DNA of 64,000 bases from Photobacterium frigidiphilum. Lineage in GTDB: Bacteria; Pseudomonadota; Gammaproteobacteria; Enterobacterales; Vibrionaceae. Shown here one piece after another: positions 35,925 to 44,336 of this stretch. The first letter of the stretch is position 1. Each line of letters opens with the position of its first letter. Both the position numbers and the translations under genes were made by a program. The DNA is taken from contig NZ_PYMJ01000007.1 in assembly GCF_003025615.1 (NCBI RefSeq), forward strand, positions 177,116 through 241,115, given 5' to 3'. The notes below the pieces were generated by a model that was not told the DNA's origin, searched no databases, and was given only the letters and a program-made list of their open reading frames with translations.

Positions 35925-36352
35925 ACTGAGAACTCTTTATAATAGCTTCATTAATAAATAAATAGCTAACAATTGATATTTAAATGATCCAGATCAATGT
36001 TACAAGGCAGAGAATTAAAATCAATTAAACAGACTGTCACCCATTATTACCATTTACCAGTATAGTAAAAACCAATACCAATATAATATTAAAGAATAAC
36101 CTACCCTCTGTAACTGGTTGATAATTTTATAATTAAGCATGTAAAATTATATTCCTCATAAAAGAAATATAACTGATTGGCTTAGTCGTTAATTAACAAT
36201 TAACCTTAGAGCCAGGCAACTTATAAGCTGATCCTTTCTTACTTAATAATAACCACTACCACTGAATAACAACTACTCTCAATAAAACAATAAAGTTGCG
36301 CAAGACAAAACATTGACTATATTTATTTTAAAAATAAATAAAGGAGCAGATC
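35925..36352. other. 428-bp divergent intergenic region before the respiratory cluster
   Basis: Very AT-rich, with no ORF and no RNA gene. It holds the probable promoters of the YyaL-like gene and of the respiratory cluster. One CRP-like site is noted separately; I see no clean TTGAT-N4-ATCAA FNR site. Confidence 0.6.
35983..35998. promoter_or_regulatory. CRP-like site in the divergent region
   Basis: AATGATCCAGATCAAT has the spacing of a CRP site (AATGA-N6-TCAAT) and agrees with TGTGATCTAGATCACA at 11 of 16 positions. A match of this size is weak evidence. Confidence 0.35.
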
Positions 36353-37003
36353 GTGAATAGGGAAAATACTTTTTTCATCTCGTTGATGGCCTTCTGTGTC
36401 AACTTGCTGTTTGGCTCATTTACCTTTGCGGCAAATAGCGAAAAAATTAAAGAAGGTGAAACGCTTTATAATCAGAACTGTGTTTTTTGCCATCAGCCAG
36501 ATGCGATTGGCAAACCGGGATTTGCCCCATCTTTATCCAACCCAGAGTTACTTTCAATTTCATCCGACAAGTACCTGATGTCCACAATTCGTGATGGTCG
36601 AAAAGGGACTGCCATGGCCCCTTACGCTCATCTTAATCGTGACGGCATTAGCGCCATTGTTACCTATTTACGCAGCCATGAAACCCTGCCAAACCGTTCT
36701 GCTGCTGTTGAGGCACAAAGAGCAGCACAGGGCGACCCTCGTAAGGGGGAATTATGGTTCAGAGATATCTGCGCGACCTGTCACGGCATTAAAGGGGATG
36801 GTTACCTTGCCGGCGGCTCTGGTTCAGCCATAGGGAAGATCGGCTTTTTAAGTAAGGCAAGCGATGGCTTTATTCGCGAAACCATCAAAAACGGTCGTTC
36901 CAATACCCGCATGTTGCCATTTTCTGGGCCGGACGGATTGGCAGATCTAAGTGAAACAGAAATCGAAGATATCATTAGTTATATGCGCACATTAGGTAAG
37001 TAA
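36353..37003 (+). CDS. Periplasmic dihaem cytochrome c, first gene of the NapA-like cluster
   Basis: 216 residues starting at GTG 36353 behind a clear AAAGGAG. Signal peptide about 1-27 (ending TFAA). Two cytochrome c domains follow, with haem motifs CVFCH (about 42-46) and CATCH (about 140-144). Probable axial Met ligands are in TAMAPYAHL and TRMLPFSG. This is a c4/c5-like protein and not NapB, which has a different fold and no Met ligation. It sits 14 bases before the molybdoenzyme gene, so it is the likely electron donor to it. The reduction partner would be one of the quinol-oxidising proteins later in the cluster. Confidence 0.9.
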   Translation: MNRENTFFISLMAFCVNLLFGSFTFAANSEKIKEGETLYNQNCVFCHQPDAIGKPGFAPSLSNPELLSISSDKYLMSTIRDGRKGTAMAPYAHLNRDGISAIVTYLRSHETLPNRSAAVEAQRAAQGDPRKGELWFRDICATCHGIKGDGYLAGGSGSAIGKIGFLSKASDGFIRETIKNGRSNTRMLPFSGPDGLADLSETEIEDIISYMRTLGK

Positions 37004-37017
37004 AGGAGTTATATACC

Positions 37018-39717
37018 ATGAAGCGAAATAAAGTATCACGCCGAAATTTTTTGAAAGGTAGTGGATTTATTGCAAGTACCGCAGCTGGTGCTGGATTATT
37101 TGTGGCACATAACCCCGAGCTAGAAGCTGCACCACTAACAGGGGAGCCCACCAAAAGAACCACAGCTTTAGCACAATGCCCATATTGTGGCGTCGGTTGT
37201 GGCACAATTATCCAGGTGGAGAATGGCAAAATTGTTTCCATGCGCCCGGATAAAGATCACCCAACAAACTATGGTTTGCAGTGTATCAAAGGGTTAACGG
37301 CAGCAGAGCCAATGTATGTTGACCGCATGGAAGGTGACCCGTATGTGCGCAAGGATGTGTGGGACGAATGGAATAAACCGGATCACGGTGATATTGAATA
37401 TATAAGTAAAACCAAGGGCTCGTTTGATGAAGAGCATTTTATCCGGGTCCCCTACCATGATGCTTCTGATATGGTCGCTCGTAAAATCGCTCATTTTGCC
37501 AAGAAATACTCGGGAAACTCCATCTCCCTTTATGGTTCGGGTCAGCTAACAATGGAAGGCCAGTACCTAGAAAACCTGTTTATGAAAGGAGTACTGGGTT
37601 CCAACACCATTGAAGCGAATGCGCGTATGTGTATGACGTCAGCAGTAACGGGTTATTTTGCTACTTTAGGTTCAGATACCCCACCACTGGCTTACGATGA
37701 TATCGAATTGGCCGACATGGTGATGCATTTTGGTCATAATGCCCGAGAGTCACACCCGATTATTTTCTGGCGTATTGCCGATCATAAAAAGAAAAAGGAT
37801 ATCCCAACTGTCGTTGTTGATCCTCGTGCCACCGGAACCAATAAGGGTTATGCCGACATCAACGACAAGAACCATGTTCATGTGCCGCTGCTCAATGGTG
37901 ACATCAGTTTTTTGAATGCAATTGCTCATGTATTACTTAAAGAGCATGACGACGTTATCGACTGGAAGTTCCTCAAAGCGCATGTGACCGGCTGGCAAGA
38001 ATATGTTGATGGCGTTAAAGAAAATTATAGCCCAGAACAGGTTCAGGATCGCATGGGTGGCGTCAACCATGATGTTTCACCAGAAAAAATCCGTCGCGTT
38101 GCCGCAATGTTTGCCGATGCAACCCGCAAGCGACTCGCTCGCAGCAAGGGCAAGCAAGAGGGGGAAGGGTATGGCGGTGTCATCATCATGTGGGGCATCG
38201 GCTATAACCAACACATTCATGGCCAGCACAATGTTATCTCTATTATTAACTTGTTAACATTAACGGGTAATTTAGCCAAACCGGGGTGCGGCCCGTTCTC
38301 TATGACTGGCCAGCCGAATGCGATGGGGGAACGTTTTACCGGCGGGCTGACCGGACGCCTGCCCTTTAATGAAGGTTTAGGTAATCTCAAACATCGCGCC
38401 CATATGGCTAAAATGTGGCGGGTACCAGAGAAAAACCTGGATAATGCCGCCAGTTCACCCAATCCCGGTTTTGCCGTGGGGATGATGGAACGTGCCCTCA
38501 AAGATGATCTTAAAGCCATGTTCCTGGTTTATGCGACCCATATTGACTTACCTGATCAATACAATCTGGTGCGCCCAGCACTGGCAAAAACCTTTAACGT
38601 CGTGCAGGAGATCTATCGCCATGCGCCGAACAACCTTTATGCTGATGTGATCTTCCCTGCATGTACCTGGGGCGAAGTCAACGGCGTTTATATTAGCTCG
38701 GAGCGTCGGATCAATATTACAGAAAAAGCAGCGCAAGGGCCTAAAGGTTGCCGTCCTGATATGGATATGGTGATTGATAAAGGCAAGGAAATAGCTGAGT
38801 TACTGGGGATGGATGGCGATAAAATCTTTCCTTATAAGCGAGGCAAAGACGGCGAATACGATGCTGAAGAAGTCTTCAGGGATGTTTGTCGTGCCTCTGT
38901 GGGAACGGATGCTGATCTCACCGGGATCCTAGATCGTGAAAAACTCGACGGCATCAGCCCATATGAACAGCTTAAAACCCTGCGCGGTATACAGTGGCCG
39001 GCCCCTAACTATGAAGCGGCGAAAAATGGTGGCACAAAACGCCGTTACATGATGCAGGAAGGTCAATGGGAAAATCGCCCCTATGGCTACTTCCGAACTA
39101 AAGACGGCAAGGTACATATGAAACTGTGCCAGCAGGATTATAGTCAACGTAAGGAGATCACCAAGAAATTGATGGAATTTGGTGTCAAAAAAGATCACTA
39201 CACCATTGACAATCAAGATTTAATGATTAAAGCCAGAGATATGGCCTTAACACCGGATCTCCCTGATGAAGAATTCAGGGGCCAGTCATGGCAAAACGTT
39301 CCTAAGGACAAATTCCCATACTGGATGGGTCTCGGCGTGGTTTATGAGCACTTCCATACTGCCAAATCAAACCGTAGCCCGACAACGCGACGACTGGTGC
39401 CAGAGATGTATGTCGAAATGCATGCAGAAGATGCCAAAGATCTCGGGATTAAAGATGGTGAATGGGTGCGTGTTGTGAGCCGTAGAGGTTCGTTAGAGGC
39501 CAGAGCACAGGTCGGCGGCACGGATAGTTTAGTGAAACCCGCTCGAAACAGTGTACCGCGCGGTTATATGTTTGGTCCTTGGAATCTGTCAGTGGCAGAC
39601 AGTGCCGATCCCAAGAAAAACAAATGGCTGGCAAATGGCATCAGTAACCGTTGCTGGGATCCTGTATCCGGACAGGTCGACTTTAAAAAGCTGGCTTGCC
39701 GGATAGAAAAAATATAG
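37018..39717 (+). CDS. NapA-family periplasmic molybdoenzyme, catalytic subunit (substrate unknown)
   Basis: 899 residues with Tat signal RRNFLKGSGFIAS. The [4Fe-4S] site is CPYCGVGC plus a Cys about 26 residues on (LQCIKG). The likely molybdenum ligand is the Cys of NARMCMTSAV, which aligns with NARHCMASAV of E. coli NapA; the following YDDIE and HPIIFWRI also align. The C-terminus, with EHFHTAKSNRSPTTRR and DFKKLACRIEKI, has the bis-MGD binding architecture of NapA (ending DFKKCAVKLEKV). It is about 70 residues longer than NapA. Genes for NapB and NapD are missing; a dihaem cytochrome precedes it. Nitrate is a possible substrate, but the divergence leaves other oxyanions or N-oxides open. 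Confidence 0.88.
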   Translation: MKRNKVSRRNFLKGSGFIASTAAGAGLFVAHNPELEAAPLTGEPTKRTTALAQCPYCGVGCGTIIQVENGKIVSMRPDKDHPTNYGLQCIKGLTAAEPMYVDRMEGDPYVRKDVWDEWNKPDHGDIEYISKTKGSFDEEHFIRVPYHDASDMVARKIAHFAKKYSGNSISLYGSGQLTMEGQYLENLFMKGVLGSNTIEANARMCMTSAVTGYFATLGSDTPPLAYDDIELADMVMHFGHNARESHPIIFWRIADHKKKKDIPTVVVDPRATGTNKGYADINDKNHVHVPLLNGDISFLNAIAHVLLKEHDDVIDWKFLKAHVTGWQEYVDGVKENYSPEQVQDRMGGVNHDVSPEKIRRVAAMFADATRKRLARSKGKQEGEGYGGVIIMWGIGYNQHIHGQHNVISIINLLTLTGNLAKPGCGPFSMTGQPNAMGERFTGGLTGRLPFNEGLGNLKHRAHMAKMWRVPEKNLDNAASSPNPGFAVGMMERALKDDLKAMFLVYATHIDLPDQYNLVRPALAKTFNVVQEIYRHAPNNLYADVIFPACTWGEVNGVYISSERRINITEKAAQGPKGCRPDMDMVIDKGKEIAELLGMDGDKIFPYKRGKDGEYDAEEVFRDVCRASVGTDADLTGILDREKLDGISPYEQLKTLRGIQWPAPNYEAAKNGGTKRRYMMQEGQWENRPYGYFRTKDGKVHMKLCQQDYSQRKEITKKLMEFGVKKDHYTIDNQDLMIKARDMALTPDLPDEEFRGQSWQNVPKDKFPYWMGLGVVYEHFHTAKSNRSPTTRRLVPEMYVEMHAEDAKDLGIKDGEWVRVVSRRGSLEARAQVGGTDSLVKPARNSVPRGYMFGPWNLSVADSADPKKNKWLANGISNRCWDPVSGQVDFKKLACRIEKI

Positions 39718-39889
39718 CAGCAATACCGTGGCAGAGTCTTTGTCACGGTCAACGAATTAGGCGCAAGGCGTTAGTACTTTCATACCTGTATGAAATAGTG
39801 AATTTAGGTGCATGAGTGCTAATGTCTTTGGGGAGTTTGTGGTTATTTATGCCCAAACGCCTTGGGTATAAATACCTAGAGATAGTCAT
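39718..39889 (+). other. Structured intercistronic region with three hairpins
   Basis: The 172 bases between the NapA-like and NapG-like genes contain ACCGTG/CACGGT (about 39726-39750), TTTCATAC/GTATGAAA (about 39778-39796) and CCCAAACGCCTTGGG (about 39852-39866). None has a strong T-run, so mRNA processing or 3' stabilisation of the upstream message is more likely than full termination. No gene is supported. Confidence 0.5.
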
Positions 39890-40495
39890 TTGAATAGACG
39901 ACGTTTTATAAGGCAACTTAGCTTATTAGCCTCCGCAGGTGTTTTCTTTAAAACGTCATTGGTTAAGGCCGCTTTTAAAGCAAAACAGTTCACCCAACGT
40001 TATTTACGTCCCCCTGGGGCACTCAAAGAAGAAGATTTCATCAATCGCTGTATACGCTGCAACCAATGTGCAGAAATCTGTCCTAATAACTGTATCAAGT
40101 TTTTTGACTCCGAAAATGGACTTGAGTCTCATGGTACCCCCTATATTACACCACGAGAAAAGGCCTGCATTTTATGCATGAAATGTGGCGATGTTTGTCC
40201 AACAGGGGCGATTCAGCCGATAAAACGTCAACTGGAACCCATTGTACAACAAGTGAATATGGGGGTTGCTCGGGTTGATAAACAGCTGTGCTTATCTTGG
40301 CAGGGAAAATCTTGTGGGGTCTGTTACCGGGCCTGTCCACTATCCGATGTTGCGATAAAAGTTGGCTTCATGGAGCAACCTGAAGTACTCGACGCTTGTG
40401 TCGGGTGTGGCCTGTGCGAACGCAGTTGCATTCAGATTCCACAAGCGATTAAAGTCATACCAAGTCATACATTAGATGCCTTGAGGAGATCGTAA
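39890..40495 (+). CDS. NapG-like periplasmic ferredoxin, first copy
   Basis: 201 residues. The start is TTG 39890, which alone gives the Tat motif MNRRRFIRQLSLLASAG. Four [4Fe-4S] cluster motifs follow: CIRCNQCAEICPNNC, CILCMKCGDVCP, CGVCYRACP (with an upstream CLSWQGKSC) and CVGCGLCERSC. This matches NapG, which passes electrons from membrane NapH towards periplasmic partners. It overlaps the napH-like gene by one base (TAATG), so the two proteins form a NapGH-type pair. A second NapG-like gene follows at 41569. Confidence 0.88.
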   Translation: MNRRRFIRQLSLLASAGVFFKTSLVKAAFKAKQFTQRYLRPPGALKEEDFINRCIRCNQCAEICPNNCIKFFDSENGLESHGTPYITPREKACILCMKCGDVCPTGAIQPIKRQLEPIVQQVNMGVARVDKQLCLSWQGKSCGVCYRACPLSDVAIKVGFMEQPEVLDACVGCGLCERSCIQIPQAIKVIPSHTLDALRRS

Positions 40496-41559
40496 TGTCG
40501 GATGAGATGGATCTTAAGCACCAAAGTCAATCGGCGGGAAAAATAAGCCAGCCATTCTTTCTTTGGCGTCATCTGAATAAATTACGCTGGTTATGCCTGA
40601 TCATTGTTTTTTTAATGTTGATTTTGATCCCGCTGCTTAGTCTTTACCAACATTTCGTTGCGGCACAAGGCTATAACCATTTAACTGGCTCAGAAAAATT
40701 TCTCTATGATTCCATGGCGTTTATTACCGCGCCTTTAGTCAGCGATCCTGAGCATGATCTTGATGCAATAAAGGGGACAACATGGTCTGGTCAGTTATTT
40801 GGCCTGAAGTTAACGGATCCATTGGCACTCGTCGGGCAAATTGCGGCTGGAATAGAAATTTACTGGCCATTCGCCCTTACGGCAGTGATCCCAATTATCT
40901 TTACTCTGCTATTTGGGCGATTTTTCTGCGGCTGGATTTGTCCTGCGACTTTTTTATATGAACTAAACACCAATATGGCTGTTTGGCTTAGCAAGATCGG
41001 CATACGAACGGGGAATCGGCGTTTTAACAGAATGTTTAAATACCTGGTTCTGATCGTTGGTATCGTACTGTCAGCTCTGACAGGCAGCATTTTTTTTGCC
41101 AGTATTTATCCACCAGCTGTGATTGGTAGGGAGTTATATTTTGCTATTGCTCTGTCGGGGTTTGGAGGCGGAACACTCTTTTTTATCCTTACTTTGTTGT
41201 TTGATTTACTCGTTGCTAAGCGGGGTTTTTGTCGATACCTATGCCCGGGTGGTGCGCTGTATTCACTACTTGGTCGTTATCGGGTATTTCGTATCAGGCG
41301 TATTGTGGAGAAGTGTAATGACTGCTCTAAATGTAATGCGATTTGTGAGTTTGGCCTCAACCCAATGGAGGATGACTTCGGGCAAGAATGCAATAATTGT
41401 TCAGCCTGTATCGCGGTCTGCCCTAAAGATGCGATGACGTTTGCTGTTGCGGTGAAAGATTATAAATATCAAGGACATGGCCATCACAGTCGTCACTATC
41501 GCAAAAACCAGGGTGATAACAGGCTTGGTGATATCGAAGTAAAAAACCTCAACGATTGA
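40495..41559 (+). CDS. NapH-like membrane polyferredoxin
   Basis: 354 residues with four or five membrane helices (about 29-50, 118-140, 180-203, 210-235). The NapH/NosR/CcoG-type motifs FCGWICPATFLYEL and FCRYLCPGGALYSLLGRY lie at membrane edges. Two [4Fe-4S] ferredoxin motifs are near the C-terminus: CNDCSKCNAICEFG and CNNCSACIAVCPKDA. NapH works with NapG as a quinol dehydrogenase feeding periplasmic reductases. The cytoplasmic C-terminal tail is His-rich (HGHHSRHYRK). Start and stop contexts show coupling to the first NapG-like gene; a GAGGAG site precedes the ATG. Confidence 0.9.
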   Translation: MSDEMDLKHQSQSAGKISQPFFLWRHLNKLRWLCLIIVFLMLILIPLLSLYQHFVAAQGYNHLTGSEKFLYDSMAFITAPLVSDPEHDLDAIKGTTWSGQLFGLKLTDPLALVGQIAAGIEIYWPFALTAVIPIIFTLLFGRFFCGWICPATFLYELNTNMAVWLSKIGIRTGNRRFNRMFKYLVLIVGIVLSALTGSIFFASIYPPAVIGRELYFAIALSGFGGGTLFFILTLLFDLLVAKRGFCRYLCPGGALYSLLGRYRVFRIRRIVEKCNDCSKCNAICEFGLNPMEDDFGQECNNCSACIAVCPKDAMTFAVAVKDYKYQGHGHHSRHYRKNQGDNRLGDIEVKNLND

Positions 41560-41568
41560 GGATCGATC

Positions 41569-42201
41569 ATGGACAGAAGAGCAATGGACAGACGATCATT
41601 TCTTTACCGCATATTTAAATCACTCTGGCTGACCGCCATTGCGGCTGTTCCCTATGGTATCGGCCGTATGCTCATGCCAGAAAAGAATCAGTTAGCCTCT
41701 TTGAATAAATCTCAGTTAAACCATGACAAATTAAGGCCACCCGGAGCATTAAATGATGACACTGCTTTTCAAAAGGCGTGCATCGGATGTAGCTTGTGCG
41801 CAGAAGTTTGCCCCCCTACCTGTATTCAGTTTTACCACCTTGACGGTGCCAACAATGCCAATACTCCCTACATAGAACCCGCCCTAAGGGCGTGCATTTT
41901 ATGTGGAAAATGTATGGACGTTTGTCCAACGAATGCCCTAACAGTCACTGAAACAAGAAAAGTAAACATGGGCCGTGCTCAAATAGAACGTTTAGCCTGT
42001 TATCCCTGGGTTGACCGAGGTATTTGCGGCGCCTGTGTCTCAATTTGTCCTTTGGGTGAGACGGCTATTAGTTTTGAATTTGCCAATATGTACCGTCCTG
42101 TCGTTAATGATGGCTGTGTCGGTTGCGGTTTATGTGTTGAAGTCTGCCCACACCCGAGTTTACCAATACGTGTAATTAAAGAAGCCGATGCTATCGTATA
42201 A
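41569..42201 (+). CDS. NapG-like periplasmic ferredoxin, second copy
   Basis: 210 residues. The Tat-like start is MDRRAMDRRSFLYRIFKSLW, with two RR pairs. Four cluster motifs occur: CIGCSLCAEVCPPTC, CILCGKCMDVCP, CGACVSICP (preceded by LACYPWVDRGIC) and CVGCGLCVEVCPHP. It aligns along its length with the first NapG-like protein, although the leader differs. Two NapG-like genes around one NapH-like gene is unusual and may mean two electron routes or partner specificity. The start is backed by a GAGGAT site; MDRRSF at 41584 is the alternative. Confidence 0.87.
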   Translation: MDRRAMDRRSFLYRIFKSLWLTAIAAVPYGIGRMLMPEKNQLASLNKSQLNHDKLRPPGALNDDTAFQKACIGCSLCAEVCPPTCIQFYHLDGANNANTPYIEPALRACILCGKCMDVCPTNALTVTETRKVNMGRAQIERLACYPWVDRGICGACVSICPLGETAISFEFANMYRPVVNDGCVGCGLCVEVCPHPSLPIRVIKEADAIV

Positions 42202-42212
42202 ATAGGTGGTCA

Positions 42213-42800
42213 ATGATGTTAAAGCACACTGTTAACTTATTATTTTGCTGTTATTTCCTGATGCTCAGTATCCCGAGTTATAGTCACCATGTATTGGGAC
42301 GTCCTTCATATAGCCTAAATGAAGACTCGAATACCCCGCCCAGTATGGCTGTTGAAACTCAGATCGGTAATTATTTCATCACCTACATGGTTTTTCCTGC
42401 CTTTCCCAAACCGAATGAACCGGGACGGGTTAACTTGTACGCCACCCGTATTGATAACGGCCAGACACTGAATACATCAATTACTTTTTCTGTTCGTGAT
42501 GACCGTTGGTTTGGTAGCAGAGAACCCAATGAAACTATCGGTTTACAAGAAATAGATGATGGGGTTTACCGGCAAGGTTTTTTATTCAAAAAAGCGGGTG
42601 ACTATATTATTCGAGCTCATTTTGAAGCAGACGGTGAACCTTATGAAATAGACTTTCCACTTCAGGTTGGCTCAGGCAATTCTGTTGGCCCAATAGGGGC
42701 AGCTATTGGTCTTTTAATCTTTTTCTTGATCAGTATAAACATAGTGCAACGTAAACGTATTGCGCGTTCTAAAATTCAGCAGGGGAAGCAAATATCATGA
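42213..42800 (+). CDS. Secreted FixH/YtkA-like protein with C-terminal membrane anchor
   Basis: 195 residues. Signal peptide about 1-24 (ending SYS), after which the mature protein would start with HHVLGRPSYSLNEDS, a possible metal-binding N-terminus. The middle is a beta-rich domain (about 45-150) with ARIDNG-like and KKAGDYIIRAHFEADGEP segments, typical of FixH/YtkA-type immunoglobulin-like folds. A single membrane helix (about 160-180) and a short basic tail end the protein. I do not recognise an exact family. It overlaps the next gene by four bases (ATGA), so it works with that membrane polyferredoxin. Confidence 0.75.
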   Translation: MMLKHTVNLLFCCYFLMLSIPSYSHHVLGRPSYSLNEDSNTPPSMAVETQIGNYFITYMVFPAFPKPNEPGRVNLYATRIDNGQTLNTSITFSVRDDRWFGSREPNETIGLQEIDDGVYRQGFLFKKAGDYIIRAHFEADGEPYEIDFPLQVGSGNSVGPIGAAIGLLIFFLISINIVQRKRIARSKIQQGKQIS

Positions 42801-44323
42801 TTATGACCCATCCGGGCTTACCCATTGAGCTGGCCATCATCATTGGCATTAGTATGTTACTGTTAGGTTTATGGGCCTTAAAAAGTAAAGCGCCAAGTCA
42901 CGCTACCACTGCCAGCACATCATTAGCCCATATCCCCATAGTAGGGACATTTTTCAAGTATGTAAGCCAACACACCTGGCCGCTCTTGATGCTTAAAATG
43001 GTTTTTTCGCTTCTGTTTGTTTTGATTGTGGTGGCCGGGTTATGGGGCACCCCGATTGTTGAACGTAATCTTGCAACGACACTGACCTGGAATTTCTGGT
43101 GGGCGGGTATCATTATCGCCATATTGTTCAGTGGCTCAGCCTGGTGCGCTATCTGCCCCTGGGATAATATCGCCAGCTGGCTGGTCAATCACAAATTATG
43201 GCATCGCTCCAACTCTAACAGCAGGCTGCAACTGAGAGTACCCAACGTTCTGCGTAACATCTGGCCTGCCAGCCTATTATTTATCGGTTTTACCTGGCTT
43301 GAATTAGGTGTTGGTATTGTAGCCAGCCCTTATGCTACAGCATTACTGGCACTGGCGATGGTCATTTTGGCAACCACGGCTCTGGCACTGTTTGAAGGCA
43401 AAGCTTTTTGTCGCTATATGTGTCCGGTTGGCAGAACCGTCGGCGCCTATTCTCAGCTAGCACCTGTGGCATTGCGCCCCATCAATAGTGATACCTGCAG
43501 AAGCTGTAAGACATTAGAGTGTTATCACGGTTCAGAGAAAATAGCCCCCTGTCCAACCCAGCAAATCATGGGGCGTTTACAAGAAAATACCTATTGCACC
43601 TCCTGCGGGAATTGTACGCAAAGTTGTCCCTCTCACAATATTAGCTGGCAGCTACGCTCGCCAAGTAGCGAGGCGATTAACGATGCCCGTCCTCATACGG
43701 ATGAGGCATTTTTCATGTTGATCCTTTTGGCTCTGACCATTTTTCACGGCTTAACCATGCTTGACAACTGGCAAATCTATATCAGCCAGATAGCGCAAAA
43801 TATTAATGACAGCGGCCAGCTCCTTTTGAGTTTTACCATTGGCCTGATAGCGTGCTTACTACTGCCCATTTTATTATATGGTGTGAGCATCTGGTTAACG
43901 TCAAAGTTATGCGATGAAACTGCCAGGATCAGTTTTAAAAAATTATTCTCCGGCTTTGCTTTTGTCTCACTGCCGTTAGCCTTTTCCTACCATATTGCCC
44001 ATAACCTGAATCACTTTATTCGTGAAAGCAGTAACTGGACAGAATTACTTAGCAATCCACTGGGTATTGATACCCAACCACTAAGCATGATGGAAAAACA
44101 CATACGTCATATGGCAATGATGATCCCAGAAGATATGTTATTCGCCTTGCAAGGTCTGTTAATGGCCGCTGGTTTCTTTATTGCCGTACAGGTCATTCGT
44201 CATCGGGGAAGTCATCTATTTGCAGCCCGAGGCATACAGTTACTGCCCATGCTGTTGTTCGCGGCGCTAATTTCCGGCATTAATCTGTGGATGCTCGTAC
44301 AACCTATGACCATGAGAATGTAG
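42797..44323 (+). CDS. Large membrane polyferredoxin, NapH/NosR-related, with extra membrane domain
   Basis: 508 residues with about ten hydrophobic helices. The N-terminal half carries the NapH/CcoG-type motifs SAWCAICPWDNIASW and FCRYMCPVGRTVGAYS, then two ferredoxin motifs, CRSCKTLECYHG-to-CP and CTSCGNCTQSCPSH. The C-terminal half (about 310-508) is membrane-embedded, with histidines in AYSYHIAHNLNHF-like and EKHIRHMAMM segments, which could bind haem b or copper; that is conjecture. It is unlike NapH in having this second domain. Overlap with the FixH/YtkA-like gene suggests a two-protein complex that takes electrons from quinol or passes them on. Confidence 0.82.
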   Translation: MIMTHPGLPIELAIIIGISMLLLGLWALKSKAPSHATTASTSLAHIPIVGTFFKYVSQHTWPLLMLKMVFSLLFVLIVVAGLWGTPIVERNLATTLTWNFWWAGIIIAILFSGSAWCAICPWDNIASWLVNHKLWHRSNSNSRLQLRVPNVLRNIWPASLLFIGFTWLELGVGIVASPYATALLALAMVILATTALALFEGKAFCRYMCPVGRTVGAYSQLAPVALRPINSDTCRSCKTLECYHGSEKIAPCPTQQIMGRLQENTYCTSCGNCTQSCPSHNISWQLRSPSSEAINDARPHTDEAFFMLILLALTIFHGLTMLDNWQIYISQIAQNINDSGQLLLSFTIGLIACLLLPILLYGVSIWLTSKLCDETARISFKKLFSGFAFVSLPLAFSYHIAHNLNHFIRESSNWTELLSNPLGIDTQPLSMMEKHIRHMAMMIPEDMLFALQGLLMAAGFFIAVQVIRHRGSHLFAARGIQLLPMLLFAALISGINLWMLVQPMTMRM

Positions 44324-44336
44324 AAGGTATTGTATC

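Noticed and set aside
37018..39717. Formate dehydrogenase or assimilatory nitrate reductase as identity of the molybdoenzyme
   Set aside because: The Mo-ligand region NARMCMTSAV and the C-terminus align with NapA; FdhF-type proteins have a selenocysteine/Cys-His motif, and assimilatory enzymes lack a Tat leader.
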